Positions 23,052 through 34,745 of a stretch of 64,000 bases of DNA are shown here, one piece after another. The stretch comes from Steinernema hermaphroditum (Eukaryota > Nematoda > Chromadorea > Rhabditida > Steinernematidae), in contig CM059624.1 in NCBI GenBank assembly GCA_030435675.1, positions 14,470,769-14,534,768 on the forward strand, written 5' to 3'. How positions within the stretch are numbered: position 1 is the stretch's first letter; the number at the start of each line of letters is the position of its first letter. Position numbers and translations under genes: made by a program. The notes under the pieces are model-generated. The model made no database searches. It saw only the letters and a program-made list of their open reading frames with translations, and was not told where the DNA came from.

Positions 23052-23253
23052 CGGCTGGCGGCGTGGACTTCGGAGTTGCAACGCTTCTTCGGCTTCTCTG
23101 ATGGCGCGGGTAGAGTCGGGCGGTCGTTTTTGGAGAGACGATGGAACTACGGCTTCCTGGTGTTCCAGGCCTTCTGGGAGCCGGGACGATCATTGCGCCA
23201 ACAACGACGGCCGAGAACGACCGCTCACTCAACTCGTTCGGCTCAGACAGCCT
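23052..23253. repeat. Dispersed repeat R1, copy 2
   Basis: It is closely similar to 16611-16800 in the same orientation, with small indels. No open frame is conserved between the copies. Confidence 0.75.
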
Positions 23254-24021
23254 CAGAGAGAGAGCGAGTGGACGACCCGACCGATCGCTGGGGGCACAAA
23301 ATGAAACAAAAAAAAACACAAACATTTACTTGCGCCTGTCATCGCAGACACGGAAGAAACCAATTTATGAAGTCATTTCTTTACTTATGTCATGGTGGCC
23401 CGGTCCCTCGGTCCGAGTATTAGAAGTTCCGCCGCCGTATCTGCAGGTTTGAAGATTCCATGAAGCGCGCCGCAAGTAACCTGTTCGACATCAACGGTAG
23501 TTTGACTTCTTACGACTATTTCGGGGGGGGGGGATCCTTGGCTTTCAAGTCGCGTCTTCCACAGCGCAAACTGATAACTGATACGAAATGTAAATAAACG
23601 CAAACAGACAAAGACGATCATTGTATTGTGCCCAAATGTCACATTGGATTAATAAAGCTATTTGAAACATAATCGTGGATGCGAATTTTTCCTTCTGGCA
23701 AACAACCATGTTTTCCAGTCGCTCGCTGTGAGAAATTTAGAATCATTGTGGGAAATTCGAAGTGAACAATGGGCGACAACCGGATAGGAAAGTCGGGCGA
23801 GTCCTCCTCTTTCACCTCATCCCTTGTCGTTCGTTTCTTCACTCATTGACTTTCACAGCGACCGACGGTTGTGCAGAAGATATATTTGCGATAAGGTTCC
23901 ATTTGGTAACCCTTTTTAAAACCGTCGATGAATTTCAACTCACACGCGTATCGGTGGGCCATTCACGTGCCTCAAAGTCATTCAAATTGAATCGTTTGGC
24001 GCCATCTTCGGAACACACATG

Positions 24022-24061
24022 TTAACACCACTATTTCGAAATTAACACCACTATTTCGAAA
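24022..24061. repeat. Perfect 20-bp tandem duplication
   Basis: TTAACACCACTATTTCGAAA occurs twice back to back (24022-24041 and 24042-24061). It contains TTTCGAAA, a self-complementary 8-mer. Copy number may vary between individuals. Confidence 0.9.
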
Positions 24062-24891
24062 TAAGTGCCTTCGCGCCTCATGCTGCATAGCCTTGCTGAG
24101 ACCGCTAACTCGTTCAAATCGATCGACTGGCAGCTGCTGCGCCGTTGTCTCTTGTTTGCTTATTTGCACGTTTCCGACTCCCCGTTGCGTCGCAAAAAGT
24201 GGCCTTGGGTGTTGCGGTTTAGTAACATAAGTGATTGTCAACAGCGCTCAATTTTTAGACCGATACCGACCGTATCTCTTCCATGGCAACCGTGCAGCTT
24301 TACCCTCAAGCCATTCCGTTTTAGGCCCGTCGCGGCGCATTGCTGACAGCGTCGCGACGCGTTTGTGTACGCACAGCCATCGCTTTCAATTAGGGTTATA
24401 ATCAGTACGTATTTTCAGAGACCTGCCTCAGTTGACCGTCAATTTGCCAGCCCAGTTTGCCGCCAAATCTACCTCTTAATTTAACGTAAGTGACAGATGG
24501 ATAGAACAGCTGTTTGTTGCACAATCAGTCATCTAAGTGCGCGCCAGTTTGGCGCGTTCAGAGGCCGTTACAGTAGACTGGTAGTCATAAATCAGGGTAT
24601 CAAAGAGCATTATTTTGAGGTGGTAGGAAGTAGCAATTCAAAGAAGGCCTTGTGTTGGAAGTAATTGTTCAATTTGAAAATGAAAAACCCATCTGAAGAC
24701 ATCGAAACTATAGAAGTTCCCATTGGCTGAGCCTTTGAAAGAGACTTACAAACAGCACGAGACAAGGATGTGATTCCGGGAAGTACCGTACCTATTTCCT
24801 CAATGCTACACGAAATTGCTCAGTTTTGGACACCTACGCCATGTCACATTGTTCGGAAGTGTCAACGGTTTTATTTTGCAAATTTTAGGCC

Positions 24892-27800
24892 ATGGTCTGG
24901 AGCGACAAAAAGGAAAGGAGAATAGCTGTCTTAGAGCATGATCTCCATGACCTGCGTACCAAATACGCCAACGTCATGCAAAAACTCTCATCACTCGAAG
25001 AACGTTTCGACCGTTTGGCGACAGAGCAACGTCATGTTGAAGGAGATGTAAGTTCTACAGCTTGTCATTTCACAAATTATCTTCCAAAATCAAAAGCGTT
25101 ACATGTAGGACGTCTTATATTGCACGTGAATCACATATTTTTCTAGCTTCGGCTAAACACGAGAAGAGCGATCAGCGGTCCAATTAGTAAGAGCAGGCAT
25201 CGGAGGGGGGGGGGTAGTATTGGGGTGCGGATGGTGGAGCACAGAGGGATTAGAGGGGAAACTATCATCGTTGACTTTATGGTTTCAGCGACTCTGGGGA
25301 CGGCGGCATTTCAGCGGCTCTAGCGGTAAGCATGCGCTACTTGGCGATCCACCAAAACTAGCAGCTCCTGGGAGCACGGGCAACAATCACAAAAATAGTA
25401 AACATAGTCAAAAAACAGTCAAAAAATCACCGCTCACAACGATCTAAGCAATCGATCGCCAACGGCTGAGCTGAAAAGGTCTTATGCTTTTGCTTCTAAT
25501 GTTACAACTAACCCAATCTTGAAAACCGACGGTCCTTCAGCCTACACGTTAAGAAATGCATTCTGTTTATAGCGGGATCGCCCACAACAAAGGGACTCCA
25601 GGCGCCCGAGCATGCCACTACAGGATGAATCCGATGGGGTAAGCTTTCATTCTATTTTTAAGCAGCTGAAATATTTTAGCCAATCGATTTGTTCGCATTA
25701 GCGAAACTAGCCTCGCCACGCAGTTCTCGTCGTACGTCAGTGGTATGTGCCATCATAAGAATTCTTACGGTCCGAGATGCCGACTACGGAGCCGGCTCAA
25801 CTTGGTTGACTTTGACCGAAGCTGAGCTGTGGCCCGGCTACAGGCGATTGCGGCCGTTCATGGGGAACGGTGCGAAGAGAACGTAGACGACGAAAGATAA
25901 AGGGTATACAGTGATGAGCCACAGGGCATCCGATTTTTTTTCGTTGTCTGTGCTCTCTTCGTACGGCGAACGGTCAAAGAACAATTTGCCCATACATATC
26001 GGCGGAAAGTCGGCTCAAACTGCAAAATTTCACCGAGTCGGCATCTCTGCCTACAGTGGATCTTTCAGGCTCAAAAGATCTAACGCGTTTTCAAAATCCG
26101 TTGTAGTGAATGGATTTTACTGTGTATCTTTCAGGCGTCAGCGACCACCACCCATTCGCGCTCAGGTTCCCGTCCTCAGAACAGTCGTGGAGCGACTCCA
26201 GCTCCGCGATGTGAACGCCGTCCCAATCGCCCGGCTCATCCGCGCGTTCGGCAGTCTTTAAGCAGATCAGTGGTATGTCTCATTTTCACATAATCCAACT
26301 GTATTTATAAGCGCTGTTCAAAGCATAAAACGCATAAAAATTATCTTACATGTAGTAATACGCTTTACAGGGAGCGTCGGTTGAAGAACATCCAGCTCAG
26401 CGGCGTGGACATCGCCCGGCTGTACAGGCAGCACCTCCGCCCGATGTTTCCACCAACGCTACTCAGCAAAGGTCGCGGGTAGGTTTAAAGTTTTGATTAA
26501 AAAACTACAGTGTTACCAAGAAGGCCGCGAGGCTTTATCGCAAACCTAACCGTTTCTCGTAAAAAAAAAACGCAATTTATCCTACGGAATACGTCTGAAT
26601 TCCCTCTTTTAAGCATCTACTTCAGAGACAGTCTCCATCACCTGCAGTCCCTGTTCAGCAGCGTGGACGACGCCCTGGGAGAGCCGCTCCCGTTAGTGCT
26701 TCCACCGTAAGCGCTTCACGGACACCACAGGTAAGATCAATTCGAAATCTCGAAAAAGATTGTACTCTGTAGGGTGGGTATAAAAAATGGATATGGGGGA
26801 ACTATTGGACAGGGGCTTTCGTAGCAGGTTCGTATTCTTGACTAGGTCATTAAGAGATCGTAGGTGACCGTTTTATGGCTTAGAATTCAGACATGATCTC
26901 AATTGGCATCACTGAGCGTGAAGATTTATAAACGTGTAATCTTAGCTTTATAAACCATTTTATAACTCAAGTCCTGTAATTAAGTTCACATTTCGTGTCT
27001 AGTAGACATGCAATCCTACGTTACTTACGATATTTTTAGGCTATCACGCCTTCTCCCTGGGCAACGTCTCAAGGCACACTGGAACCGCACAATGAAGCAC
27101 CGCCTGAACCCTCGTCGTCTTCATCCAGGGGCCTTCGGGCATACATCAATCTTGTCCCTTTGGATCAGCTCATCCATGGCTACACCCCCGAATCTGTAAG
27201 ATTTCAAAAAGATCCTTAGACCCAGGGCTTCAACATCCACAAGATCTTTATTTTCTTGACTCTTTTCTTCTCTGTCAAACATCGTTATATATTTTTTTTA
27301 AATTGACCGCTCGGTTGTATTTACAGCAAACAGCTTCACCATCAACAGCTACAGCCTTTCCGCGCCGCCAACAATCTTCACTGTCATCAACCGTCCATAA
27401 CGATCAGATGAAGAATGCTCCGAAGAGTCAGAAGGTATGCTAAAAACACAGATCTTCATTTTTTGTGACTCTTTCTCGTTACAGGAAGTAGCAGGGCTGC
27501 CGCAGTCTTCGACGTCAGTGAGGCCAATTTCCTCTGACACGTCCGTCCCTTTAGCTGCAAAATCTGCCCTCTGGAGCAGGACCTGCTCTGTCCCTACAAA
27601 CGTCAGTAGCGTGAATACAGCAATACAACGCGAAGTAAGCTGATTCTTGCATTTCATAGAATAATCAAGATTACCCTCCTTCCAATAAACCCAGTATGTA
27701 ATGGATATTATAGGATAACGGACAGCCACCGGCAATCAAAGAGGAGATTCAGATTGCAGAGAACCAAGAAAGCGCGCGTCCAAGGTCGCCGTCGCCTCCG

Positions 27801-30559
27801 TACGGCAGGGTAAGATCTTCATTTCGTACATCCTTTACTACTGAGCATTAAAAGATACTCATGGCCGCTCTCGACGGAGCAATTCTTCAAGAAGTCGGTG
27901 GTTTGGTGAGTATTTCATTTCCACTTCCCAGTTTATAATAGAAATGGTTTATTTTTGATTGAGGAACGGAAAATGTCGGTTTTTAAAAATGAGTGCCTGC
28001 TACAATTAAGACGCCCATTCCACTACAGGTATCCACCGTGCACTTTGTGACCAGGAGCCGGATGCCGCGCTCATAGAAAAATCTTAGGTTTGGAATCGGA
28101 AAACGTTTTGGTCCATTTTTCGACCTCTTTTTCGACCTCTGCACCACTTTGACGATTGGCGACTTGAACCCGTTTATCGTCAGCGTTCCATTTCACAACA
28201 ATAACATTACCTCATTCTGAGTTGTTTCCTCTGATATCATCAATTGTGGACGAGCTCGGACTGCGGTTAGATAGAGCTAAGGTAGTGCTACCGAAACAAG
28301 AAAAAAGGAATCTCTCAGCTCAAAATGAATAGCCATTCTGGAGGTTAGCTTGGAAACATACGGTCTTATGCAGACGTAGTTGAGGGCAGTCACCGTCCAT
28401 CCCGCAATTAATGCCATAGGTAGTCTGTACATCATTCCAGATTTCCCAATCTGTGTAGCTCTGCGTTCGCCTCACAACACCTGCTATGCTCTTTAACCAG
28501 TTAGAAATGTGGAAGAGGAGTTCGGGGTAGGGGTAACATGACCGAGTTTCGTGGTAATCAACAGCCTAATGACGATAAGCACCACTGTGACGATTCGCGA
28601 CTTGAACCCGTTTATCGTCAGCGTTCCATTTGACAACAGTAACATTCACAAAATTACCGAAATGGTACATATTTATTATTTTATCAAGCAAAGAGCAAAC
28701 GTAAAAAATGAATCAACGGCAACATACTTCTATGTTTTCGCCATAAGGAGTGATCTCTAGCTTCCTTTTTCTCTGGAGCACCTTCCAAAAGGCAGTTGTT
28801 CCTTCATAGGGCCAGTAGCCAGGAATCACTGCAAACTGTGGGTAGAGAGATCTCAAATCATCCAAAGGAAATGAGGGGCTTCCCTTAAAGCGGAAATCAT
28901 TCAGTTCTCCGTTGAGAAGGTGATCGAACAGACAAACCATCATGTCGACATCCAATTTCACAATGAAATTTGTTGAAAAAGTGCTAAATTTTGGTGATTT
29001 CATGAACTCTTTGATCACCTCCTGAAAACCTGGCGGCCTTACAACATATCCCCACATAGACAACCTTTTCAAATTACCGAATTCAATCTGGCGTCTTATG
29101 AACGGTTGCCAGTTTTCTCCATAAGTGTCGACTGAGATGTCCGACAGGCCACCGCATTTCGTTAGTTCATCGAAGATGATGTCGCACATTTTGCTTGGAC
29201 GGACACTACTCCAAATTAAATGCAATGCGCAGTCGTTAGCAATCGATCGAATCATTGGTAGCGTTTTCGTTTGGAACTCTTCCAGCGTCACTTCCTCTGT
29301 TTCGTTGGGATCCTTCCGACTAAACATAATGGACTCGATTCGGTCGTACTTGAAGTCTATCTCGGAATAAACGCTATTATAACCATAGTAAAGCGTGGCG
29401 CCGACTTTTGTGCCTTCCTTATTCGACAGTAACTTGACCGTCAAATCGCGACGCCTGTTGTAATGTGTTCGGGCTGTAGATGACCAGCATCCTGAGGTGA
29501 GCGTAAGAGGTTTGATGGCAGATTTGGTGAGGCGACGGACGACTTCGTCGTAAAATTCGAAAGGTAGGAAGTTCATAGTTGATCAGCTGAGCAAAAACGA
29601 CGTCGGATTTCACCATTATATGACGACTTTTTGATGCACAAATGCATCGCTTCTCAAAAATGATGCCATCACAGCTACATCAAAGTGAATAGCATTGAAA
29701 CTTGAGCAGCATCGCTGTAATTGCCATGAGGAGTGGAAAAAAGTCGCCGTCAATGACACAATTAGCACCGTAGGTGATCTGTACCACATCTCGCCATCTC
29801 GCTCCGACGCTTTGCCTCCACTTGAACCAGCCCCTTCGCCGCTTTGATAGGATGGTTGCACTTTACTCGGAGATCCTGTGCAGGGCCGAAGAAGGAAGAC
29901 AGCCTGCGTCAACGTTGTGCTATTTGCTTTCTTTGAGCCATAATAGGTGTCATGCATGATCTAGTACCGTTGATCCGAGAGATTAAACCCCGTAGCCTGT
30001 ACATAACCCTGCAGGGCAGTTTGACACTCATGTGATATGACTAATGTGAAAAGTTATATTTGGAACAAGAATGACCGGTGGGCATGGTCCACCGAGGTGA
30101 ATGAGCGAAAACAGAATCTAGACGGTTTTGCAAATGTTTAGGATGTTAAAAAAGAAACGTTTTGAAGAATAAAAATGTGAAAAAAACCGACATTTTCAGT
30201 GCCTCAACCCCATAGCAGCACTTCCATCTAATGGAGAAATTAGCGATTTGACCACCTCTTTCTTTTAGGTCACTCCAGCTGCTCAGGCGATCGTCAGTCC
30301 TTCGCTCACAGCAAGTGGAGTATGTGAATGATTTTCGATTTCTGATACCAACTGCTCCGTTTAGCGTCCACGACGCGCCTGCAGCCGTGACATGACGGGC
30401 ATCTATAGCCTAATGGTTGGGAAGGAACCTTTAAAGCGAAAGAAGAAGAGTTCCCGCTGCGCTCGACCCAAGGTAGGCTCCAGAGACTTGATAAATCATA
30501 TCATTTTTGTTCTTCAGAAGGCCGCCCGGATTTCGGATGATATTTTGAGTTTTATTTAA
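24892..30559 (+). CDS. Coiled-coil / Ser-Pro-Arg-rich protein, about 14 exons (about 457 aa); paralogue of the 2055 gene
   Basis: Exons are 24892-25047, 25573-25638, 25680-25742, 26135-26272, 26371-26478, 26626-26706, 27040-27195, 27327-27434, 27485-27634, 27714-27809, 27855-27905, 30269-30319, 30365-30472 and 30518-30559. All introns are phase 0, which allows exon skipping or shuffling without frame loss. Residues 1-52 are a coiled coil (IAVLEHDLHDLRTKY, MQKLSSLEERFDRL). The rest is disordered and rich in Ser, Pro and Arg, with exon ends such as RRTSV and SLSRSV. The penultimate exon RPRRACSRDMTGIY...KRKKKSSR matches exon 6 of the 2055 gene and looks like a nuclear localisation signal. A short alternative last exon (28029-28076) would end the protein before the 2.4-kb intron that holds F-box-like gene 2. 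An extra exon near 25147 is uncertain. Function is unknown; nuclear location is inferred. Confidence 0.7.
25774..26046. repeat. Intronic MITE-like repeat with GAGATGCCGACT ends
   Basis: It starts GAGATGCCGACTACGGAGCC and ends with the reverse complement of GAGATGCCGACTCGGTGAAA, so the outer 12 bases are perfect inverted repeats. It lies inside the intron between the exons ending at 25742 and starting at 26135. The element at 35552-35622 has the same termini. Confidence 0.65.
28141..28210. repeat. 70-bp direct repeat, copy 1 (copy 2 at 28579-28648)
   Basis: Both copies start GCACCACT.TGACGATT and share CTTGAACCCGTTTATCGTCA and GCGTTCCATTT.ACAAC; few positions differ. Copy 2 ends 65 bases before the stop codon of the nested F-box-like gene, so the pair may mark how that gene entered the intron. 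Confidence 0.8.
28713..29576 (-). CDS. F-box-like protein, intronless (287 aa), family member 2, nested in an intron
   Basis: This is a complete single-exon gene on the opposite strand, inside the 2.4-kb intron (27906-30268) of the 24892 gene. The N-terminus LPFEFYDEVVRRLTKSAI is F-box-like, followed by SGCWSSTA and NRRRDL, and the C-terminal block reads DDLRSLYPQFAVIPGYWP as in member 1. The start is fixed by alignment with the other two members. Its own promoter block is at 29613-29650. Its C-terminus is highly basic (LQRKRKLEI). A role as a Skp1-binding adaptor is inferred only from the weak F-box. It is intact and probably expressed. Confidence 0.82.
   Translation of the reverse strand: MNFLPFEFYDEVVRRLTKSAIKPLTLTSGCWSSTARTHYNRRRDLTVKLLSNKEGTKVGATLYYGYNSVYSEIDFKYDRIESIMFSRKDPNETEEVTLEEFQTKTLPMIRSIANDCALHLIWSSVRPSKMCDIIFDELTKCGGLSDISVDTYGENWQPFIRRQIEFGNLKRLSMWGYVVRPPGFQEVIKEFMKSPKFSTFSTNFIVKLDVDMMVCLFDHLLNGELNDFRFKGSPSFPLDDLRSLYPQFAVIPGYWPYEGTTAFWKVLQRKRKLEITPYGENIEVCCR
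29613..29650 (-). promoter_or_regulatory. Conserved promoter block of F-box-like gene 2
   Basis: Read on the minus strand, GCGATGCATTTGTGCATC (29650-29633) contains an inverted repeat GATGCA...TGCATC. After 10 bases comes CATATAATGG (29622-29613), 36 bases before the ATG. It matches members 1 and 3. Confidence 0.65.
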
Positions 30560-31224
30560 TTATGTGATTTTCATGTTTGTTTTAGTCTGTGTACCTCATT
30601 AATAAACAGCATCTTTTGACCGAACACACAGGAACGCATTCTTCGCAACGATACTTTCCCATAGTCTTTTTGGCACATTCGAGGCTTCGTGGTTTGAACA
30701 TTGTATCCACACTGCCAGCTTTCCTTCTTTTGGAACCTTTTCGTTGTTTACGGGCACCGTCAGCGCTCAGATTTGTGCGCGTGTTGACTTCCTTCGTCTC
30801 CCAGCGTTAAAAAACACGGCTAGGTATTACGGTGCCTTCTTTGGTAATTTGGGTTACATGGAGCGTAAACGCTAAACACCGCACATATTCTGTTGCGAAA
30901 CTGAAGAGTGTGTGCAGCGCGGAACCTGTTCTTGATGTGACGGAACGTTGCTGCTTCGCCTTTTCTGACCTTTGTTTTTGTTTTGGTGGCAGGTGCTGGT
31001 TCCCGGTGCGACGATGTAGGTAAAAAGGACCTCCGACGATGGATTCTCGACGTTCACTCTTACTACGTGTGCGCTGTTCATAACGCAGTCTGCATCTCTG
31101 AAGCCCGCGCCCTTGGAATCACCAGCACTGCATATATCTTCTAGTAGCATGTTCGATGTGATGTTACTTTTTTCTTGTAAGACTTACGAAGATAAACTAT
31201 GAAAGACCTAACCATATAACTAAG

Positions 31225-31288
31225 AGTTGATTAGTTGGTTGGCGACAACCCATCTTCACTGATGAGAAGCCATGGGTTAGATTCCTGT
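31225..31288 (+). repeat. tRNA-like relic (possible SINE head)
   Basis: TAGTTGGTTGG resembles an A box, CTTC...GAAG could form an anticodon-like stem, and GGTTAGATTCC differs by one base from the B-box consensus GGTTCGANTCC. No acceptor stem pairs, so it is not a functional tRNA. Confidence 0.35.
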
Positions 31289-31404
31289 AAATATGCAGAC
31301 GGTACCGCTACAACTGCTGTGCAACGGCAATTTGAGAAAATGCGAATACACTTTCCTTATCGAATTGTTTCGATTCTGCATCTTAATTTCTTTAGTTTAT
31401 TTTA

Positions 31405-31842
31405 GGTGTATTTGGTGTATCTGTGTAGAATCTCAGATTCCCCTTTTCTACCACAATTCTAAGCAACTACTATTCTGTTATTTTATTACACTATTTCCCA
31501 TTACTTTGCCTGCTGAAACATTGCCGATTTCGTAATTGGCCGCTGTTGATGCGATTCCGCCCGATTTCACCCTTTCGACTTCGGGACGACGTTCTTGTTT
31601 TCCGCATTTTCCGCCCACAAAGCGAGTGACAGAGATGAAATATGATGTCGCATTGGTCCACTTCGCTTCCTTTTAGGCATATCCGTGTAGAATCTAAGAT
31701 TCTCCTTTCCTACCACAATTCTAAGTAACGACTGTTCTGCTATTTTTTTTAGACTATTTTAACTGATATTCAGACATTTTTGCATTATTTTATATGTCAA
31801 AACATTGGCCGCTGCTGATGCGATCCCTCCCGATTCCACCAT
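31405..31842. repeat. Local direct duplication (31405-31573 / 31676-31842)
   Basis: Two diverged copies share TGTAGAATCT.AGATTC, CTACCACAATTCTAAG.AAC, ATTCTG-rich spacing and GGCCGCTG.TGATGCGAT. An acceptor-like TTTTAG starts each copy, but no exon continues from it. It may be a duplicated regulatory or transposon remnant. Confidence 0.7.
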
Positions 31843-32376
31843 TCCATGCCGCCTTCTGATTAATATTGTCAGTAATATTACGAAGCTATCCAAGAAGATG
31901 CAGGACATCAAGACGTTAACATGTCGCCGACGCTCTGGAAGGCGAAGACGGCGTCATCTCCTTGTACCTGAGGTCCTTTCCCTTCCACATGCGCCTCCAC
32001 GATGCTGTTTACTCGTCTTCATCGCCTTCCGTGGCCGAAGGTCGGTGGGGAAGGGTGCGTCCTTCCTTCCCACAGCGGCAATGTTGGATTGCGTTCTCGT
32101 CATCTTAATAACAGTATATTATTGGCACTGACTGAAATGACTGTCGCCTTCCGAATTGTGATGAAATGTGTCACTTCGAGCGTCCTGACCAGAAGAGCTC
32201 TGTCAACTACGATGTGTCTCTTCTGCGCGCAAATGAAAAGTCAAACTGGGAACTAAACTGGTGTTGTTTTGGTCGTGTTTGACGTGGTTTTTTGATTCTT
32301 CCAAACGATTGATTCGAATAATATGCAATGCCGTTTGAAAATCCGCATTCGCTAACTTTTGTCCAAAGGGTATGAG

Positions 32377-33483
32377 ATGGACAGACGTCGCGTTAAGGAT
32401 GGAATAATCAAGCGATATCAGAATATCGGACGTAGATGGAAGAAAACGTATGCTGTTTTGTATTCTGATACGACCTTCGCGTGGTACGATAAGCAGGTAA
32501 GTTAGCTTGCGTGTGGTCAAGTCATTAAGTCGTGGATGTACAGGGAGGATCCAAGGTAGGAAGCGTTTTGCTCAAAGACATTTCTCCTCACATTCGCGTG
32601 GGACAAGAGTGCGACCAACTGCCAGGTAGCGGTTCGACACAAGGCACATAACATCGATGCATCGAAAACAGGACTAGTTGGTCTTTCGTTAAACAGTGCT
32701 TAATACTCACAGTAGCTATCTGAATGCATGGTTTTCAGTTCGTCGCCCCAACATCCCCGACGGATATTCGATACAGCATTTGCTTGCCATCGGATCGAAT
32801 CCTTCAGCTGAGAGATTCTTCTGGTTCCTCTGCTCCTCAGTGGAAGATTACAATTCGTGGCACTCCCAGATAGTGTCCACGGTTCTTAACTGTCTTTCAC
32901 CCCATACAACTATGCCAACTCGATCGATGCCTGCCACGCCGCTACCACCTATCGGGTTTGAACATCTGAACAATTCAGGTAAGTCTCGGAGAAAAATTGA
33001 CGGCGCAAAAATGGCTAATAGAGCTGCATATTTAAAATAGCACTGATAAGGTCTCAGTGTGCCTCTTTTTAGCGTGTATGATACGAACGTTCTTAAAAAA
33101 ATGTTATCCTTGTGGGTAATTTGTACAAAGTAGACAGTCTTGAACTGCTTATTCAAGTTATTGATCCGGATAGTCACCTATCAGACTGTATTTTTTAATT
33201 TGCAGATCGATCAACCGTTTCAACATCAGTGTCCTATCGACCGAACGTCAACAGACCATCGCATCTTCAGCTGCCGAGATCGACATCGTATCCTCTGCTT
33301 CTCAACACTCCATCCCACCCTTGCAATGCACATATGCCCATCCGCACACCGCCACTGCGGGAATCCCAAAGCCGCACTTCGATCAACGTAAGCGAAGTTA
33401 TACTTAAATTGACATTTCGCGTTATTTTAAGTCTCGTCATCGCCTGTTCTCAACTACACCTCTTCGCCTCTATTCCCTTATGA
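32377..33483 (+). CDS. PH-domain protein (copy D, opposite strand, four exons)
   Basis: Exons are 32377-32496, 32544-32625, 32739-32978 and 33206-33483, with the same boundaries and phases as copies A and B. The PH region has RRWKKTYAVLYSDTTFAWYD and, at its C-terminus, SSVEDYNSWHSQIVSTVL with the family Trp. The last exon begins DRSTVSTSVSYRPNVNRPSH. Read without a further splice it ends in a hydrophobic stretch (VILSLVIACSQL) that could be a membrane anchor, although a GTAAGC donor at the SIN|VSE position could lead to an unseen exon. Copy D lacks the KKKS..SKFF tail of A to C. Its 3' flank shares TCTTCTCGACGA and the ATATATTTTGAT block with the others. It is probably older than the A/B duplication. 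Confidence 0.75.
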
Positions 33484-33616
33484 ATGCGCGCCTCTGATCT
33501 TCTCGACGACGAACTCATATATTTTGATTACATGCAAATGACAAAACATATTAAAAATGATGAAAACATTGGAACATGTCAAGATACAGTCTCGTTGCGA
33601 CTTCGATGTCCGTGAA

Positions 33617-33785
33617 AAGTAATGGGAACGTTGCATTCTATTCGGATTCACCGAAATCAGAAAAAAAATCAGCGACTACCATGTTCTTGTTTGTGACATG
33701 ACAGGATACTGTGCATATATGAGACGTTCACCACTGCGTAAGTCGTTGATTCCGGAATATAAATCATGTAAAAAGTGTATAAATG
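33617..33785 (+). repeat. Dispersed repeat R3, copy 2
   Basis: It matches the reverse complement of 22795-22965 over most of its length, with a few indels. No coding potential is seen. Confidence 0.7.
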
Positions 33786-34396
33786 AAATGTTGATATTGT
33801 AGGTAAATTAGCGGTTTTCGGTCGTTTGAGGTCAACTCATTCAGTCAACGCTACCTTTACCTGCTCGCTAACCTAACCTACCTGGCGTAAACCTACCTCA
33901 CCAACAGCCCCCCCCCAGATGTTTTCTACGTACGGTCAGGCCCGAAGAGCTCCAAAGGATACTCTAAAGTCTCGATGTTGTGCTCTTGATGCCGGTGGGC
34001 TCACCGGCCGAATCTCCCTCTCCTGCAAATCCTGTTCTCTCTCATGATGATGGATAGTCATGCCCAAAAGTAAATAAAACGAGGGTCTAGTAAGAGTATA
34101 ATCCCGGGACACCAAAGGGCCACAAAAAGGAACTCTGAGTCCTCCAGGAAATCGCCTTGGTCCAACGGCAGATGGTCACGGATCAGATCAGTAAAATAGT
34201 TGTTTATGAAAGAAATGAGGTACTTCAGGGAATTGTCTGACCGCAGGGACTTTAGGAAAATTGTTATTTATGGAATGACAACGACCCTATGGAAAGAAAA
34301 TTTTTATTTCCACAAATATAATCCTGATACGTAATGCTGATGAATTATGCTCATAGAAGATCGTTGATGTTGTGATATGTTTCCTTTGTCCTGAGA

Positions 34397-34745
34397 TTAG
34401 TTTTCGCCCGAGAAACGGAGACGATGCTCCGGGTAGCGACGGCTGAGCTGGTTTAGCAAGCGCTCCATACGCTGTCGCATGCGATCGATCGACTGGAGAA
34501 GCTGCAGAAATCAGGTATGTTAGAACCCAGACATCAGCAAACCAAACACCTACAATTTCGAGGCGCCGCTGACTTCCGACAAAGTCGTAGTTCGTGCGTT
34601 CGACCTGTTCACGAAGGATAGCGCGAATCTCCTCGCGGTACTCGGCTGGGACGTTGGCCGTGTAGGTGCGGATGCGTTCGGCGTTGAGTTCCGAGCGGCG
34701 CTCCTCGGCGGTCAGTTCTCGTTGGCCATTTGCCTGCTCGGCCAT
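34397..34745 (-). CDS. Small coiled-coil protein, two exons (98 aa)
   Basis: Exon 1 is 34745-34554 and exon 2 is 34501-34397, around a 52-base phase-0 intron. The 98-residue protein is almost wholly helical and charged (LTAEERRSELNAERI, YREEIRAILREQVER, IDRMRQRMERLLNQL) and ends RFSGEN. A TTTCAG acceptor lies six bases before the ATG, consistent with trans-splicing. The gene at 389-646 has the same architecture and the same terminal Gly-Glu-Asn, suggesting a small family. No localisation signal is visible. The biochemical role is unknown; a soluble dimeric scaffold or regulator is a guess. Confidence 0.72.

Larger units (their letters stand above)
21392..24891. other. Repeat-rich spacer
   Basis: No coding exon was supported in 3.5 kb. 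It contains R3 (22795-22965) and R1 (23052-23253). Two related blocks near 21930-22000 and 22385-22440 share CGTCTGCG.CTC and CCAGCTCTTTGC. A 13-base G run lies near 23525, and a perfect 20-base tandem repeat is at 24022-24061. The last bases (TTTTGCAAATTTTAG, ending at 24888) are probably the trans-splice acceptor of the next gene. Confidence 0.5.
30560..32376. other. Intergenic spacer with a local duplication
   Basis: No gene was supported. It contains a tRNA-like relic at 31225-31288, a local direct duplication at 31405-31573 and 31676-31842, and, at its right end, upstream DNA related to that of PH copies A and B (a block near 32130-32200). Confidence 0.45.
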
